Shown one piece after another: positions 51,147 to 60,655 of a DNA stretch of 64,000 nt; the stretch's first letter is position 1; every line of letters begins with the position of its first letter. The DNA lies in contig QKWM01000004.1 of NCBI GenBank assembly GCA_003248315.1, positions 5,639,001-5,703,000 of the forward strand. Direction: 5' to 3'. The translations under genes and the position numbers were made by a program. The notes below the pieces were generated by a model. It was not told where the DNA came from. It worked only from the letters and a program-made list of their open reading frames with translations, and did no database searches. The stretch comes from Streptomyces sp. SW4 (GTDB taxonomy: Bacteria; Actinomycetota; Actinomycetes; Streptomycetales; Streptomycetaceae).

Positions 51147-52500
51147 TCAGGCCCCGCCCGGCCGTGACGGGTGCGGGGCGGACGTGACGCTCAGAGGGAG
51201 CCCCCTGGTCTCGGGGGCGGTGAGGTGGCTGACCACGGCGCCCACCACGCACAGACCGGCGGCCACCAGCATCGTCGCCCCGACACCGATGGTGCTCAGC
51301 GCCGTGGGGACCAGGAAGGTGCCGGCGGCGGCACCGATCCGGCTGACGGCGGTGGCGAGTCCCACCCCGGCGCCGCGGATCTCCGTGGAGAACACTTCGT
51401 TCGGATAGATGCCGGTCACCGCCGCCGACATGGCGTTGGTGTACGCGAAGAGCAGGAAGCAGACCAGGATCAGGATCGGCGAACCGTCGGGCCACAGGCC
51501 GACGACGGTCAGCGACGCCGCCATGACCCAGAACTGGGGAATCACCAGCATGCGCCTCCCGATCCGCTCGACCAGCCAGTACGTGGACGCCGCGCCGGCC
51601 AGTGCCAGCCCGTTGACGGCGAGCGCGCCCGCAAGCCCGTCGCCCAGTCCCAGGTCGGCCAGGACAGTGGGGGCGAAGGAGCCGATGGCGAAGTACGGTG
51701 TGACGACACACAGCCAGAAGACGCAGACGAAGACCGTCACACGCAGATAGCCGGGCGAGAACAGTCGCCGGAAACTCGCCGGGCGCCTCTGCTCGTCGGC
51801 CAGGTCCTGGACGTCGACCGGGTCCTCGAAGTACTTCTCGGCCAGCTCCCGGGCCTCCTCCGTGCGGCCCACGCTCATCAGCCAGCGCGGCGACTCGGGG
51901 TGCCGACGCGGAACAGGAACAGTACGACGGCGGGGATCACGCTGGTGCCGAGGACGAGGCGCCAGTCGAGGTCGAACGCCGAGCCGAGACCGTAGCCGAC
52001 CGCGTAGGCCGCGATGTAGCCGCCGTACCAGGCGACTTCCTGTACGGCGAGCAGCTTGCCGCGCAGCCGGGAGGGGGCGAACTCGGCCAGCAGCGGCCAG
52101 CCGATCGAGTACTCGGCGCCGATGGCGACCCCATCAGCAGCCGCACGACGAACAGGTGCCAGGGGTCCTCCACGAAGAACTGGGCCACGGACGTGAGCAC
52201 GAAGACGGCCATGTCCAGCGTGAACATCAGCTTGCGTCCGAAGCGGTCGGCGAGGTGCCCACCCAGCGGTCCGCCGAAGAAGATGCCGATCAGTGCGGCG
52301 GCGGCGACGAGCCCCTGCCAGGCGGCCGAAAGCCCCATGTCCCGGGCGATCGCTGCGTTGACGGTGCCGATGCCACCGAGGATGTAACCGTCGATGAACA
52401 TACCGCCGGAGGCGATGGCGGTGAGTCTGACCAGGAAGGCGCGTTTGTGCCGGTCCGCCGTGACCGGTGGACGTGCGGGGCGCTGGGGAGTGACCGTCAT
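51147..52500 (-). CDS. MFS permease B, paralogue of permease A, frameshifted
   Basis: ATG at 52500 with GGAG upstream. About 452 residues and 12 helices. Near-identical landmarks to permease A: 'ASGGMFIDGYILGGIGTVNA', 'LGGHLADRFGRKLMF', 'AEYSIGWPLLAEFAPSRLRG', 'PNEVFSTEIRGAGVGLATA'. Two one-base losses (near 52132 and 51900). It ends tail to tail with the small HTH gene. Its promoter and operator copy those of permease A, so both belong to one regulon; the two may take up related substrates or be a recent duplication. Confidence 0.9.
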
Positions 52501-52585
52501 CGGTGAGTCTCCAACCTGATGGGAGCGAGGCCGGCACGCCGGAGGCGGCCGTGGCCGGCCCGCCGGAGGGAACCGGCGCTGGAAC

Positions 52586-52600
52586 CGAACGCAGCGTTCA
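52586..52600. promoter_or_regulatory. Operator copy 3 (permease B side)
   Basis: CGAACGCAGCGTTCA matches copy 2 at 14 of 15 positions. It lies 25 bases downstream of the permease B -10 box on the minus strand, the same side as copy 1 at permease A. A degenerate half-site TGACCG follows at 52606-52611. Confidence 0.6.
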
Positions 52601-52625
52601 ATATGTGACCGCGCTGGCTTCGGGA

Positions 52626-52654
52626 AAGTTTCCATGGAACCGAGATCCCGTCAA
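52626..52654 (-). promoter_or_regulatory. Promoter TTGACG-N17-AAACTT of MFS permease B
   Basis: On the minus strand, TTGACG at 52654-52649, 17 bases, AAACTT at 52631-52626. The -10 and the flanking GGAAAGTTTCCATGG are shared with permease A. The spacer contains TTCCATGGAA. Confidence 0.55.
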
Positions 52655-52762
52655 GACTCCGCGCACGGCGGGTGTCGCCCGTCTTACCGGGTCGTCATGA
52701 GGTCCGGACCCGACGCCTCCGGTGCGCCGACCGGCGTGCTGTGACTGCCGAAGGCCGGGAAA

Positions 52763-52788
52763 TGAACGCAGCGTCACATATCCGAACG
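52763..52788. promoter_or_regulatory. Operator copy 4, with one base missing
   Basis: TGAACGCAGCG-TCACAT is copy 2 lacking one T of the right arm, and a GAACG half-site follows at 52784-52788 as in copy 2. Given the many single-base losses in this sequence, the missing T may be an error. Confidence 0.5.
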
Positions 52789-52850
52789 CCGCGGAGCTGA
52801 TCGGGAGTGGGCCGGTCGAGGGTGGTGCCCGGGTCGGGCCGGAGTACGAT

Positions 52851-52862
52851 AATCCATGGATT
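52851..52862. promoter_or_regulatory. Palindrome AATCCATGGATT at the ArsR-rhodanese start
   Basis: A perfect 12-base palindrome lies directly before the ATG/GTG starts and after a -10-like TACGAT (52845-52850). Position suits autorepression by the ArsR protein. The core TCCATGGA also occurs in the permease B promoter. Confidence 0.55.
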
Positions 52863-52875
52863 TATGGAGGAAGCT

Positions 52876-53553
52876 GTGCCGGAGACCACCGAGAACACGG
52901 CGAAGACGCGGCTGTACGACGCCTTCGCGGCCAGCGGCAAGGCGCTGGCCAGCGGTAAACGCCTGGAGTTGCTGGATCTGCTGGCCCAGGGCGAGCGCAC
53001 CGTCGACGCCCTGGCGAAGGCGGCCGGGCTGAACCTGACCACCGTCTCCGCGCATCTGCAGACCCTCAAGCAGGCCGGGTTCGTCGCCACCCGACGCGAG
53101 GGCGTGCGCATCCACTACCGGCTCGCCGGCGACGACGTCGCCCAGCTGTTCGCGCTGCTGCGCAAGGTCGCCGAAGCCCATCAGGCCGCCGTGCCCCCGG
53201 CGCGGGACGCCTATCTCGGCGAGGGCACCGCCGCCGGGCTCAGCCGCGAGGAACTGCGGGTCCGCATCGCCGCCGGGGACGTCGTCGTCCTCGACGTACG
53301 CCCGGCGGAGGAGTACCGCGCCGGGCACATTCCCGGCGCCCTCTCCATCCCGGTCGACGAACTCGCCGACCGGATCGAGGAGCTGCCCGACGACCTGGAG
53401 ATCGTCGTCTACTGCCGCGGCGCGTACTGCGTGCTGGCCCACGACGCGGTGCGGCTGCTGACCGACCGCGGACGCCGCGCGATCCGCCTCAGCGACGGCA
53501 TGCTCGAGTGGCGCCTGTCCGAGCTGCCCGTCGACGCCCCGGACCCGATGTGA
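52876..53553 (+). CDS. ArsR-family regulator fused to a rhodanese domain
   Basis: Intact, 225 residues. GTG 52876 has GGAGGA five bases upstream; the ATG at 52864 lies too close to the promoter and is less likely. Residues about 20-95 are an ArsR winged helix ('TVDALAKAAGLNLTTVSAHL'), residues about 120-215 a rhodanese domain ('VLDVRPAEEYRAGHIPGALS') with the active-site loop 'VYCRGAYCVLAHDAV', Cys present. Such fusions sense sulfane sulfur or related thiol chemistry. The MFS gene follows after 57 bases and is the likely target, together with its own promoter. Confidence 0.93.
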   Translation: MPETTENTAKTRLYDAFAASGKALASGKRLELLDLLAQGERTVDALAKAAGLNLTTVSAHLQTLKQAGFVATRREGVRIHYRLAGDDVAQLFALLRKVAEAHQAAVPPARDAYLGEGTAAGLSREELRVRIAAGDVVVLDVRPAEEYRAGHIPGALSIPVDELADRIEELPDDLEIVVYCRGAYCVLAHDAVRLLTDRGRRAIRLSDGMLEWRLSELPVDAPDPM

Positions 53554-53610
53554 CCGCCCGACCGGTCGAGCCCGCCACCCGTCCCCCTTCCACCGCTCCG
53601 GAAAAGAGAC

Positions 53611-54882
53611 ATGACCAGTACCGCGTCCACCAGTACGACGGCCCCATAGCCGACGCCGCCCAGGCCCAGCCCAGGATCCTGCGCGTCCTGGTCGCTTCTC
53701 AGATCCTCAGCGGCGCCGGGCTCGCCGCAGGTGTCACCGTGGGCGCCCTGCTCGCCCAGGACATGCTCGGCTCCACGAGCCTGGCCGGGCTGCCCAGCGC
53801 CCTGTTCACCGCGGGCTCCGCGCTCGCCGCCGTCGCCGTCGGCCGTATCTCCCAGGCCCGCGGCCGCCGCCCCGGCCTCGCCGCCGGCTACCTCGCCGGC
53901 GCCGTCGGCTCCGCCGGCGTCATCACCGCCGCCGTCCTGGACAACCCCGTCCTGCTCTTCCTCGCCCTGTTCGTCTACGGCGCCGGCACCGCCACCAACC
54001 TCCAGGCCCGCTACGCCGGAGCCGACCTCGCGGCCCCGGTCACCGTGCCCGCGCGGTCTCCACCGTCCTGGTCGCCACCACCCTCGGCGGCGTCGCCGGC
54101 CCCAACCTGGCCGCCCCACCGGCGCCCTCGCCGAGCACCTCGGCATCCCGGACCTCGCCGGGCCGTTCATCCTCTCCGGCGCCGCCTACGCGCTGGCCGC
54201 GCTCGTCCTCGCCGTACGGCTGCGGCCCGACCCGCTGCTCCTGGCCCGCGCCGTCGCCCGGGCCGAGGAAGCCGACGCCGCCGGAGACCCGGCCGGCGTC
54301 GACGGTGCCGGCCCGAACGAGGACCGGGCCGGCGTGACCCTCGGCGCGCTCGTCATGATCCTCACCCAGCTCGTCATGGTCGCGGTCATGACGATGACAC
54401 CGGTCCACATGCACGACCACGGGCACGGCACCGCCGCCTCCGGCCTCGTCATCGCCCTCCACATCGGCGCCATGTACCTGCCCTCGCCCCTGACCGGCTG
54501 GCTCGTCGACCGCTGCGGCCGCATGAAGATCGCCGCCGCCTCCGGCCTCACCCTGCTGGCCGCCGGCGTCCTCGCCGCCGCGGCGCCCGGCGACTCCGTC
54601 GCCCTCCTCGCCCTCGCCCTCGCCCTGCTGGGGCTGGGCTGGAACTTCGGCCTCGTGTCCGGCACCGCGATCATCACCGACACCGTCCCGCTCGCCACCC
54701 GCGCCAAGACCCAGGGGCTGGTCGACGTCTCCATCGCCGTCGCCGGCGCCACCGGCGGCATGGCCTCCGGCATCCTGGTCGCCGCCACCAGCTACCCCGC
54801 CCTCGCCCTGACCGGCGGCGTCCTCTCCCTGGCCCTGCTGCCCATCATCGCCGCCACCGCCTACCGCCGACGAACACGATGA
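53611..54882 (+). CDS. MFS transporter linked to ArsR-rhodanese, frameshifted
   Basis: ATG 53611 after AAAAGAGA. The frame meets a TAG after 12 codons unless one base is restored in a CCCC run near 53643; two further losses lie near 54050 and 54115. Restored length is about 425 residues, 12 helices. 'RVLVASQILSGAGLAAGVTV', 'LGLGWNFGLVSGTAIITDTV' and a His-rich loop 'PVHMHDHGHGTAASGLV' are notable. It may export a toxic thiol or metal-bound compound; the His-rich loop could bind metal. Confidence 0.86.
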
Positions 54883-54949
54883 ACCCCGGGGCCCCGTACC
54901 TGCCCGCCCGCGCTGAACGCCGCGGCCTCTCCCACCGTGTCCGCCCTGT

Positions 54950-54965
54950 GGAGCGTCAGCGCTCC
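54950..54965. terminator. Short hairpin GGAGCG-TCAG-CGCTCC
   Basis: Six-base perfect arms and a four-base loop between the convergent MFS and M20 genes, overlapping the M20 stop. A weak bidirectional terminator is plausible. Confidence 0.35.
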
Positions 54966-56154
54966 TGACCCGGGTGGTCACGTGCGGGGAGGCGTCGCCG
55001 GTCGGCGAGCAGGCCTAGGCAGCGTTCACGCTGAGCCGTGTCCGTTGCGAGCTCGACGCCGACGTGGGCGAGGGCGATCGCTCCGTCGATGACGGCACGG
55101 TCGGCCTGGGGCGAGTCGCCGTACCGGGCGAAGGGCGCGGTGTGATGGAGGGCGCCCTCGGTGTCGTAGCCGATGGTCGGATGCAGCGCGGGCAGGACGT
55201 GCGAGACGTTCCCCATGTCGGTGGAGGCCATGACCTGGCCCCGTCGGTCCACGGGCGCGCGGCCCAGGGCGCGGGCCGCGCGGGTGTAGGCCGCGGTGAG
55301 GAACTCGTCCTGCCGCAGGTCGGCGAAGTCGGCCCGTGCTCGGTGAGTTCCAGCTCGGCACCGGTGGCCAGGGCCGCGGCCTCCAGGCATGCCCGGACCC
55401 GGCGGCGAGCGTGGGCGAGGTCCTCCACGGTGCGTGCCCGCAGTTCGTAGCGGGCACGGGCGGTCTCGGGATGACGTTGACCGCGTGGCCGGCCTCGAAG
55501 ACGACGTCGTGGACCAGGACGCCCGGGGCAGTTGCTGGCGCAGCAGACCCACGGCCGTGTGCGCGAGGGTGATGGCGTCCAGGGCGTTGACGCCCTCCCA
55601 GGGCGCGAGCGCGGCATGGGAGGGCCGGCCCGTGTAGACGACGTCCCACGCGCCGACGGCCAGGGAGGACGCGCCCACGGAGTCCTCCGGCGCGGCGTGG
55701 ACCATGAAGGCGGCGGCCACGTCGTCGAAGACACCGGCGTCCAGGAGCAGCGCCTTGCCGCCGATGTCCTCTTCGGCGGGGTGCCGACGAGCTTCACGGT
55801 GATCCCGAGCGCATCGGCGACGGCGGCGAGGCCGAGGGCCGCGCCGGCCGAGGCGGCGCCGTTGACGTTGTGCCCGCAGGCGTGGCCGATGCCCGGCAGG
55901 GCGTCGTACTCGGCGCACAGGGCCACCACCAGCTCGCCGCTGCCCCGGGTGGCGACGAAGGCCGTCGGCAGGCCGCCCACCCCGCGTGTGACCGCGAAGC
56001 CGGCGCGTTCGGCGAGGGAGACGAACTTGGCGGCCGACTTGTGCTCGCGCAGGGCCGTCTCGGGCTCCGCGTGCAGGCTGTGGCTCAGCGCGACGAGCTC
56101 CCGTGCGTGAGCGCGTACGGCGTCGGCGGCGGCGGTGAGCGCGCGGTCCCGCAT
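54956..56154 (-). CDS. M20-family amidohydrolase (second copy), frameshifted
   Basis: About 400 residues. ATG 56154. Motifs parallel the M20 enzyme at 26602: 'CAEYDALPGIGHACGHNVNG', 'GTPAEEDIGGKALLLDAGVF', 'MASTDMGNVSHVLPALHPTI'. Three one-base losses near 55790, 55520 and 55340. It follows the MFS gene 56171 after 16 bases, so the pair forms an operon for uptake and hydrolysis of an N-acyl or dipeptide-like compound. Confidence 0.88.
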
Positions 56155-56170
56155 CCCGGGGTCGGGCCGG

Positions 56171-57583
56171 TCATGCCGTCCTCCCGGCGTGTGCGACGCA
56201 GGTCCCGGGCGCGGGCGCGGCGGCGGGCGAGCGGAAGAGCAGGCCGACCGCGGCGCCCGCGAGCGCCACCACCGCGCACGCGGCCCATGCCCACTGGTAT
56301 CCCGCGCCGGTGACCGTGCCTTGGGCGGTTGTGTGGGAGGACCACAGGGCGCTGATCACGGCGGCGCCGGCCGCGGCGCCGAGGGAGAGCGCCATCTCGT
56401 TGACGCCGACGGACAGCGCGGTCTCGGCCTCCTCGACCACCTCGACCGACAGGGTCCGGGTGGCGGCTTCGAACATGCCGGTGGCGAGTCCACGACCAGT
56501 CCGCCGGCCACGTACTGCACCACGGAGGAGTGGAAGAGGACCAGGCTCAGGAATCCGGCCGCGCCGGCGCAGCCGCCGGCCGCGAGCACGGCGCGGTCAC
56601 CGATCAGGCGGGCCAGCTTCGGTGTGAGCGTGGAGCCGAGGAAGCCGGCGGCGACCATGGCGAGGGACACCAGGGAGATGGCCTGGGCGCCGAGCCCGAG
56701 CCCGAACCCGTCGCCGTCCGGTTCGGTGCCGAGGTAGACGGCGTTGGCGCCGAGGAACCCGATCGCGCCGAAGGCGATGCAGAAGGTGTGCGCGCTGATC
56801 GCCGCGAGCCGGGGTCGCGCAGCATGCCGAGGTCGACCAGGGGATGCGCCGAGCGCTGTTCGACCAGCACCCAGCCGACCATCAGCACCAGCGCCGCAGC
56901 GCCCGTCAGCAGGGAGGAGGCCGATGTCCAGCCCCAGGACCCGCCCTTGGTGAGCACGAGCATCAGCGTGCCGAGGCCGAAGGTGAGCAGCAGCGCGGCC
57001 GGCACGTTGAAGCGGCCCGCGCGGGGTGCCGTGCTCGTCGGCAGGGTGAACGCGGCGGCGAGGGCGAGGGCACCGAACGGCACCGCGGTCCACAGCCCGG
57101 CGAGGGCGTGCTCGTCGCTGAGTGTGCCGGCCACGAAGCCTCCCGTGCCGATGGACAGGAGCAGCGCGCCGACGAGCACCGACATGCCGATCCGGCCGTG
57201 TTCGGGTGAACGGGAACGCAGGATGCCCGCGAGCAGCGGGAAGAAGCCGACCACCGCGCTCTGGAGCACCATGCCGACCGCGAGCGTGGCGGTGGTGGGC
57301 CGCGCCGCGATCAGCAGTGACCCGGCGGCGACCATCGTCACGGCGACCAGCAGCAGCCGCCGGTGCCCCACATGTCGCCCCAGCGCGACAGCAACGGCGT
57401 CAGCACCGTGAAGGCGATCTGCGACAGGAGGTACAGATTGTTCTGGCCCACACCGTCGATGCCGACGTGCGCGCCCACCACCGGCAGCAGCGGAGTGAGA
57501 TATCCCTGGACGACACCGCTGCAGACCACGATCACGATCATCACCGCGATCAGTCCCCGGCCCCGGCTGACGGCCCTCGTCAT
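56171..57583 (-). CDS. MFS transporter (DHA2-like), frameshifted
   Basis: ATG at 57583. About 472 residues with 14 possible helices. 'GYLTPLLPVVGAHVGIDGVG', the loop 'SRWGDM-GHRRLLL' and 'GVNEMALSLGAAAGAAVISA' are MFS features. Three one-base losses near 57370, 56815 and 56490. It is divergent from the Lrp-type gene at 57690 (106-base spacer) and probably under its control. Confidence 0.86.
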
Positions 57584-57689
57584 GGCCTCACCTTCTTTCC
57601 CTGGCTGGAATGCGACGTGGTGGCTAGAGTGCGACCGCAGAACCAGCCAGGCGGAAAACCGCAGGAAATCGGCAGCAGGAGAGGTCCCC

Positions 57690-58707
57690 GTGTCGGATTC
57701 GGTCGCCGTGAGCGAGCTGGACCTCGCTCTCGTGCACGCCCTCCAGGTCCGCCCTCGGGCCGCCTGGACGGAGCTGGCGCCCCTGCTGGGCGTGACCTCG
57801 GTGACGCTCGCCCGCCGCTGGGAGCGACTCACCGAGGAGGGGCTGGCCTGGGTGTCGGCGGTGCCCGGACCGGCCTTCTCCCACGGCGGCTGCACCGCGT
57901 TCGTCCATCTCCGCTGCGCACCGGCGGCGAGGGGCGGCTGGCCACGCGGGTGGCGGAGCTGCCGGAGGCGGCGACGGTCGAACTGCTCGCCCCGGGCGGC
58001 TCCGACCTCATGCTGGACGTGCTGGCGCCGGACCTCGCGACCGTGCACCGGTTCGTCGACGACGAACTGGCGGCCCTGCCCGACGTCCTCGGCGTGGAGT
58101 GCGTGTTCGCCACCTCCCTGTATGCCGAGGGCTCCCGGTGGCGGCTCGGCTCGCTCGACGCCTCCCAGCTCTCCGCGCTCGGCCGGACCGGCACGGCCGA
58201 CGGAACGGGCGGGCCTCTCCGCGACCTGACGCCGGTCGACCGTGTGCTGCTCGACGCGCTGGCGCGGGACGGGCGGACGCGGCTCACCGACCTGGCCGGT
58301 CTCACCGGGACCAGTGCCGCCACCGTGCGCAGACGCCTGCACCGCCTCACCGCCGGCGGCATCGTGGGGTTCCGCTGCGACGTGGCCCCCGTCGTGTCCG
58401 GGCTGCCCGTGTCCGTCACCTTCCGCGGCCGCGCCCCGGCCCCGACGTCAACCGCCTGCACCGCACCCTCGCGACGCTGCCCGAGTGCCGGCTGCTCGCG
58501 GCGGTCACCGGAAGCGCCAACGTGCTCGCCACCTACTGGCTGCGCGACATCGGCTCGGTCCAGCAGCGGGAGACGGCGGCCTGCGCCCAACTGCCCGCGC
58601 TCCACATCACCGAGCGCCTCGTCGGTACCCGTACGGTGAAACGGATGGGGCACCTGCTGGACGATGCCGGACGGCGCACGGGCGTCCGGCCGATCCGCCC
58701 CTGGTGA
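57690..58707 (+). CDS. Lrp/AsnC regulator with two HTH halves, frameshifted
   Basis: GTG 57690 follows CAGGAGAGG. Two HTH segments are visible: 'PRAAWTELAPLLGVTSVTLA' near the start and 'RTRLTDLAGLTGTSAATVRR' in the middle, each followed by a ligand-type domain, so the protein is a tandem duplication of the Lrp unit. Two one-base losses near 57920 and 58440. Restored length about 340 residues. Faces the MFS-M20 operon, which it likely regulates in response to an amino acid. Confidence 0.87.
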
Positions 58708-58881
58708 GACGGCCCCGGGCTCGACCGGAGGGGCGAACTCTCCTGCCGCGCTGTCCCGGTCCCTGGTTGCGCCGGCCCTGTTCGGAAGCCCGAGGCGCGG
58801 CGGAGCCTGCCGAGAACGGTGGCCAGGGCGCCGGCGTAGCGGGCCGGAGCGGCCCGGCCCGCATACCTGAGTGAGGAGGGG

Positions 58882-59878
58882 TCAGGCCTCGCCGTCGCCC
58901 TCGTCGTCGCCTTCGAGGAAGTCGCCGACCTCGTCGACGACCTCGGCGGCGACGAGGCCGCCGGCCACCCCGACCGCCAGGCCGGCCGCGCCCGCGGCGA
59001 CGGCCGTCCCCATGCCGGGCCCGGAACGATGGCCGCCGTGGCCGTCGTGAGGGCCGTAAGGGTGGTGGACGTCCGCGTGCCCGTAGGGAGCGGGCGCGCC
59101 GTGGTGGCCGAGGCCGGCCGGCAACTGGCGGATCCAGGCGTCGACGACGGAGGTCCAGTCGCGCTGGTCGGCACCTTCGTGACCGACGACGTGCCGGTTG
59201 ACGACGTCGTGCCCGGCGGAGAGGAACCCGCCGGGCCTGTCGGCCTCCAGAACGACCTCCATGCCACCGGGGCCGGCCAGGAAGGTCACCTCCAGCTCCC
59301 GCATGGCGTGCGCGTACTGCGGCGCGGGGAGAGCTCGATCTCCTGATAGAACGGCAACTGCTGGCCGGTGCCGCGGATGTGCCCGTACTCGAGGTCGGCC
59401 GACGTGAACCCGAAGCCGAGGCGGCCGAGGGCCTCCAGAACCGCCTCCTGCACGGGCAGCGGAGCGACGGCGAGCGGGTCGAGGTCGCCCTTGTCCTTCG
59501 CGCCGGCCACCGCGAGCTCGGTGCGCACACCGAGCACGACGCCCAGTGCCTGCCCGTGCAGCTCGGTGATCGGCGTCTCCCACGGCAGCGCCACCGTGAA
59601 CGGCACACTGCGCTGCTCGCCCTCGGCCAGACGGAAGCCGCCGGCGACGGCGAACCGGCCGAAGACGGCCACGCCCTCGGCCTCGCCGCCGTCGCGCTCG
59701 GCCTCCACCCGGGCCACCAGCTCCAGGGTGATCTGCTCGATGTCGAAGTCGGCGCTGCCGCCCTTCAGATGGACCTGGCCCGTCAGGCTGCCACCGGGCC
59801 GGACCGGGCCCGGGTCGAGGACCGTGTCCACGGTGGGCCGCCCACACCGAGCGCGCCGAGCAACTTCTTGAACACCAT
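58882..59878 (-). CDS. spo0M: Sporulation-control protein Spo0M, frameshifted
   Basis: ATG at 59878 opens 'VFKKLLGALGVGGPTVDTVL', as in Streptomyces Spo0M proteins. 'RPGGSLTGQVHLKGGSADFD', 'PWETPITELHGQALGVVLGV' and 'QLPFYQEIELSP' follow the arrestin-like Spo0M fold. Two one-base losses near 59840 and 59320. The C-terminus is His/Gly-rich ('HHGAPAPYGHADVHHPYGPH') then Gly/Ala-rich and acidic. About 333 residues. It is a cytosolic regulator of sporulation stage 0 in Bacillus; the Streptomyces role is less known. Confidence 0.92.
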
Positions 59879-59967
59879 CGCGGCGTTCACTCCTTCACGT
59901 GCGAAACCAGGGGCGGTGCCGCCGGGTCCCCGGGCAGGGGCCGGTGGCACCGCTGTCGGAGAGGGGA

Positions 59968-60186
59968 CTACTTCGCCGCGTCCAGCGCGGCCAGGGCCTG
60001 GGCCCAGCGGACGTACTTCAGTTCGGCCAGTTCGGCGACGGTGGTGACACCGAACGCCTCCTTCAGCAGCTCGCCGTCACGGTCGGACACCCCCTTCAGC
60101 GCCGACACCGGGGCGGCGAGAACGTCGGCCAGCGGCTTGTCCGCCCACGCCTTGTCCAGCACCTTGTCCAGATCGATCGAAGCCAC
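59968..60186 (-). CDS. Small conserved helical protein, 72 residues
   Basis: Intact. Opens 'MASIDLDKVLDKAWADKPLA' and contains 'LKEAFGVTTVAELAELKYVR', a helix-hairpin-helix-like segment. Such proteins recur in Streptomyces, without a known function. It is 89 bases upstream of Spo0M on the same strand and may be cotranscribed with it. Confidence 0.75.
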   Translation of the reverse strand: MASIDLDKVLDKAWADKPLADVLAAPVSALKGVSDRDGELLKEAFGVTTVAELAELKYVRWAQALAALDAAK

Positions 60187-60655
60187 GTAAGCCGCCTTTC
60201 AACTGCGGGCACACATCGGGGAAAGCCGGGAACACCCCGGCCACCCGGCTGTCTCTACACGACTGTAGAAGCATAGAGCCGAACCGATGAACCACCGCAC
60301 GCTCCCGGACCATCGAGCCGTCAAAAGTCCGGAAACACACGGTGGCCGACCCCCTGACAAGCCCGTCCCACCGGCCCCGTGCCCGCTCCGTCCGACGCAC
60401 ACGAACCGGGGCGCGCTGACCGAGGTGCCTTCTCCTGCTGCCCGGACGTCGACCCACTCGCGTACGCGGCGTTCACCGAGGGCCGGTTGCCGTCACCGCC
60501 GCCCTGCGCAACCAGGGTGATACCGGTCAGGCCGGCCTCGCGCAGGCTCGTGGTCCGGTCCTGGATGCCGCTGACGTGGTCGAGGACCGGCTCCGCCAGG
60601 AACGGTGGCCGGGGCGGGGCCTCGACTGCTGACTCCGACGCCGCACCGTCCCTTG
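60187..60655. other. Intergenic region with one perfect inverted repeat
   Basis: 469 bases with no gene I can support. It holds the inverted repeat at 60254-60269 and, on the minus strand at about 60430-60600, a Gly-rich frame ('LTGITLVAQGGGDGNRPS') with no start or ribosome site, which could be a relic. Confidence 0.45.
60254..60269. promoter_or_regulatory. Perfect inverted repeat TCTACA-CGAC-TGTAGA
   Basis: Six-base arms, four-base spacer, 68 bases upstream of the 72-residue protein start. The CTACA...TGTAG arms resemble BlaI-type sites, though those usually have a shorter spacer. AT-rich against its surroundings. Likely operator of the small gene and spo0M. Confidence 0.45.

Larger units (their letters stand above)
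52501..52863. promoter_or_regulatory. Divergent control region, permease B / ArsR-rhodanese
   Basis: 363 bases with no gene. It holds operator copy 3 (52586-52600), the permease B promoter (52626-52654), a TTCCATGGAA palindrome in that promoter (52630-52639), operator copy 4 (52763-52788) and the AATCCATGGATT palindrome at the ArsR start (52851-52862). Confidence 0.6.

Noticed and set aside
60430..60655. Minus-strand Gly-rich frame downstream of the TetR gene
   Set aside because: No start codon with ribosome site, no family resemblance, short length.
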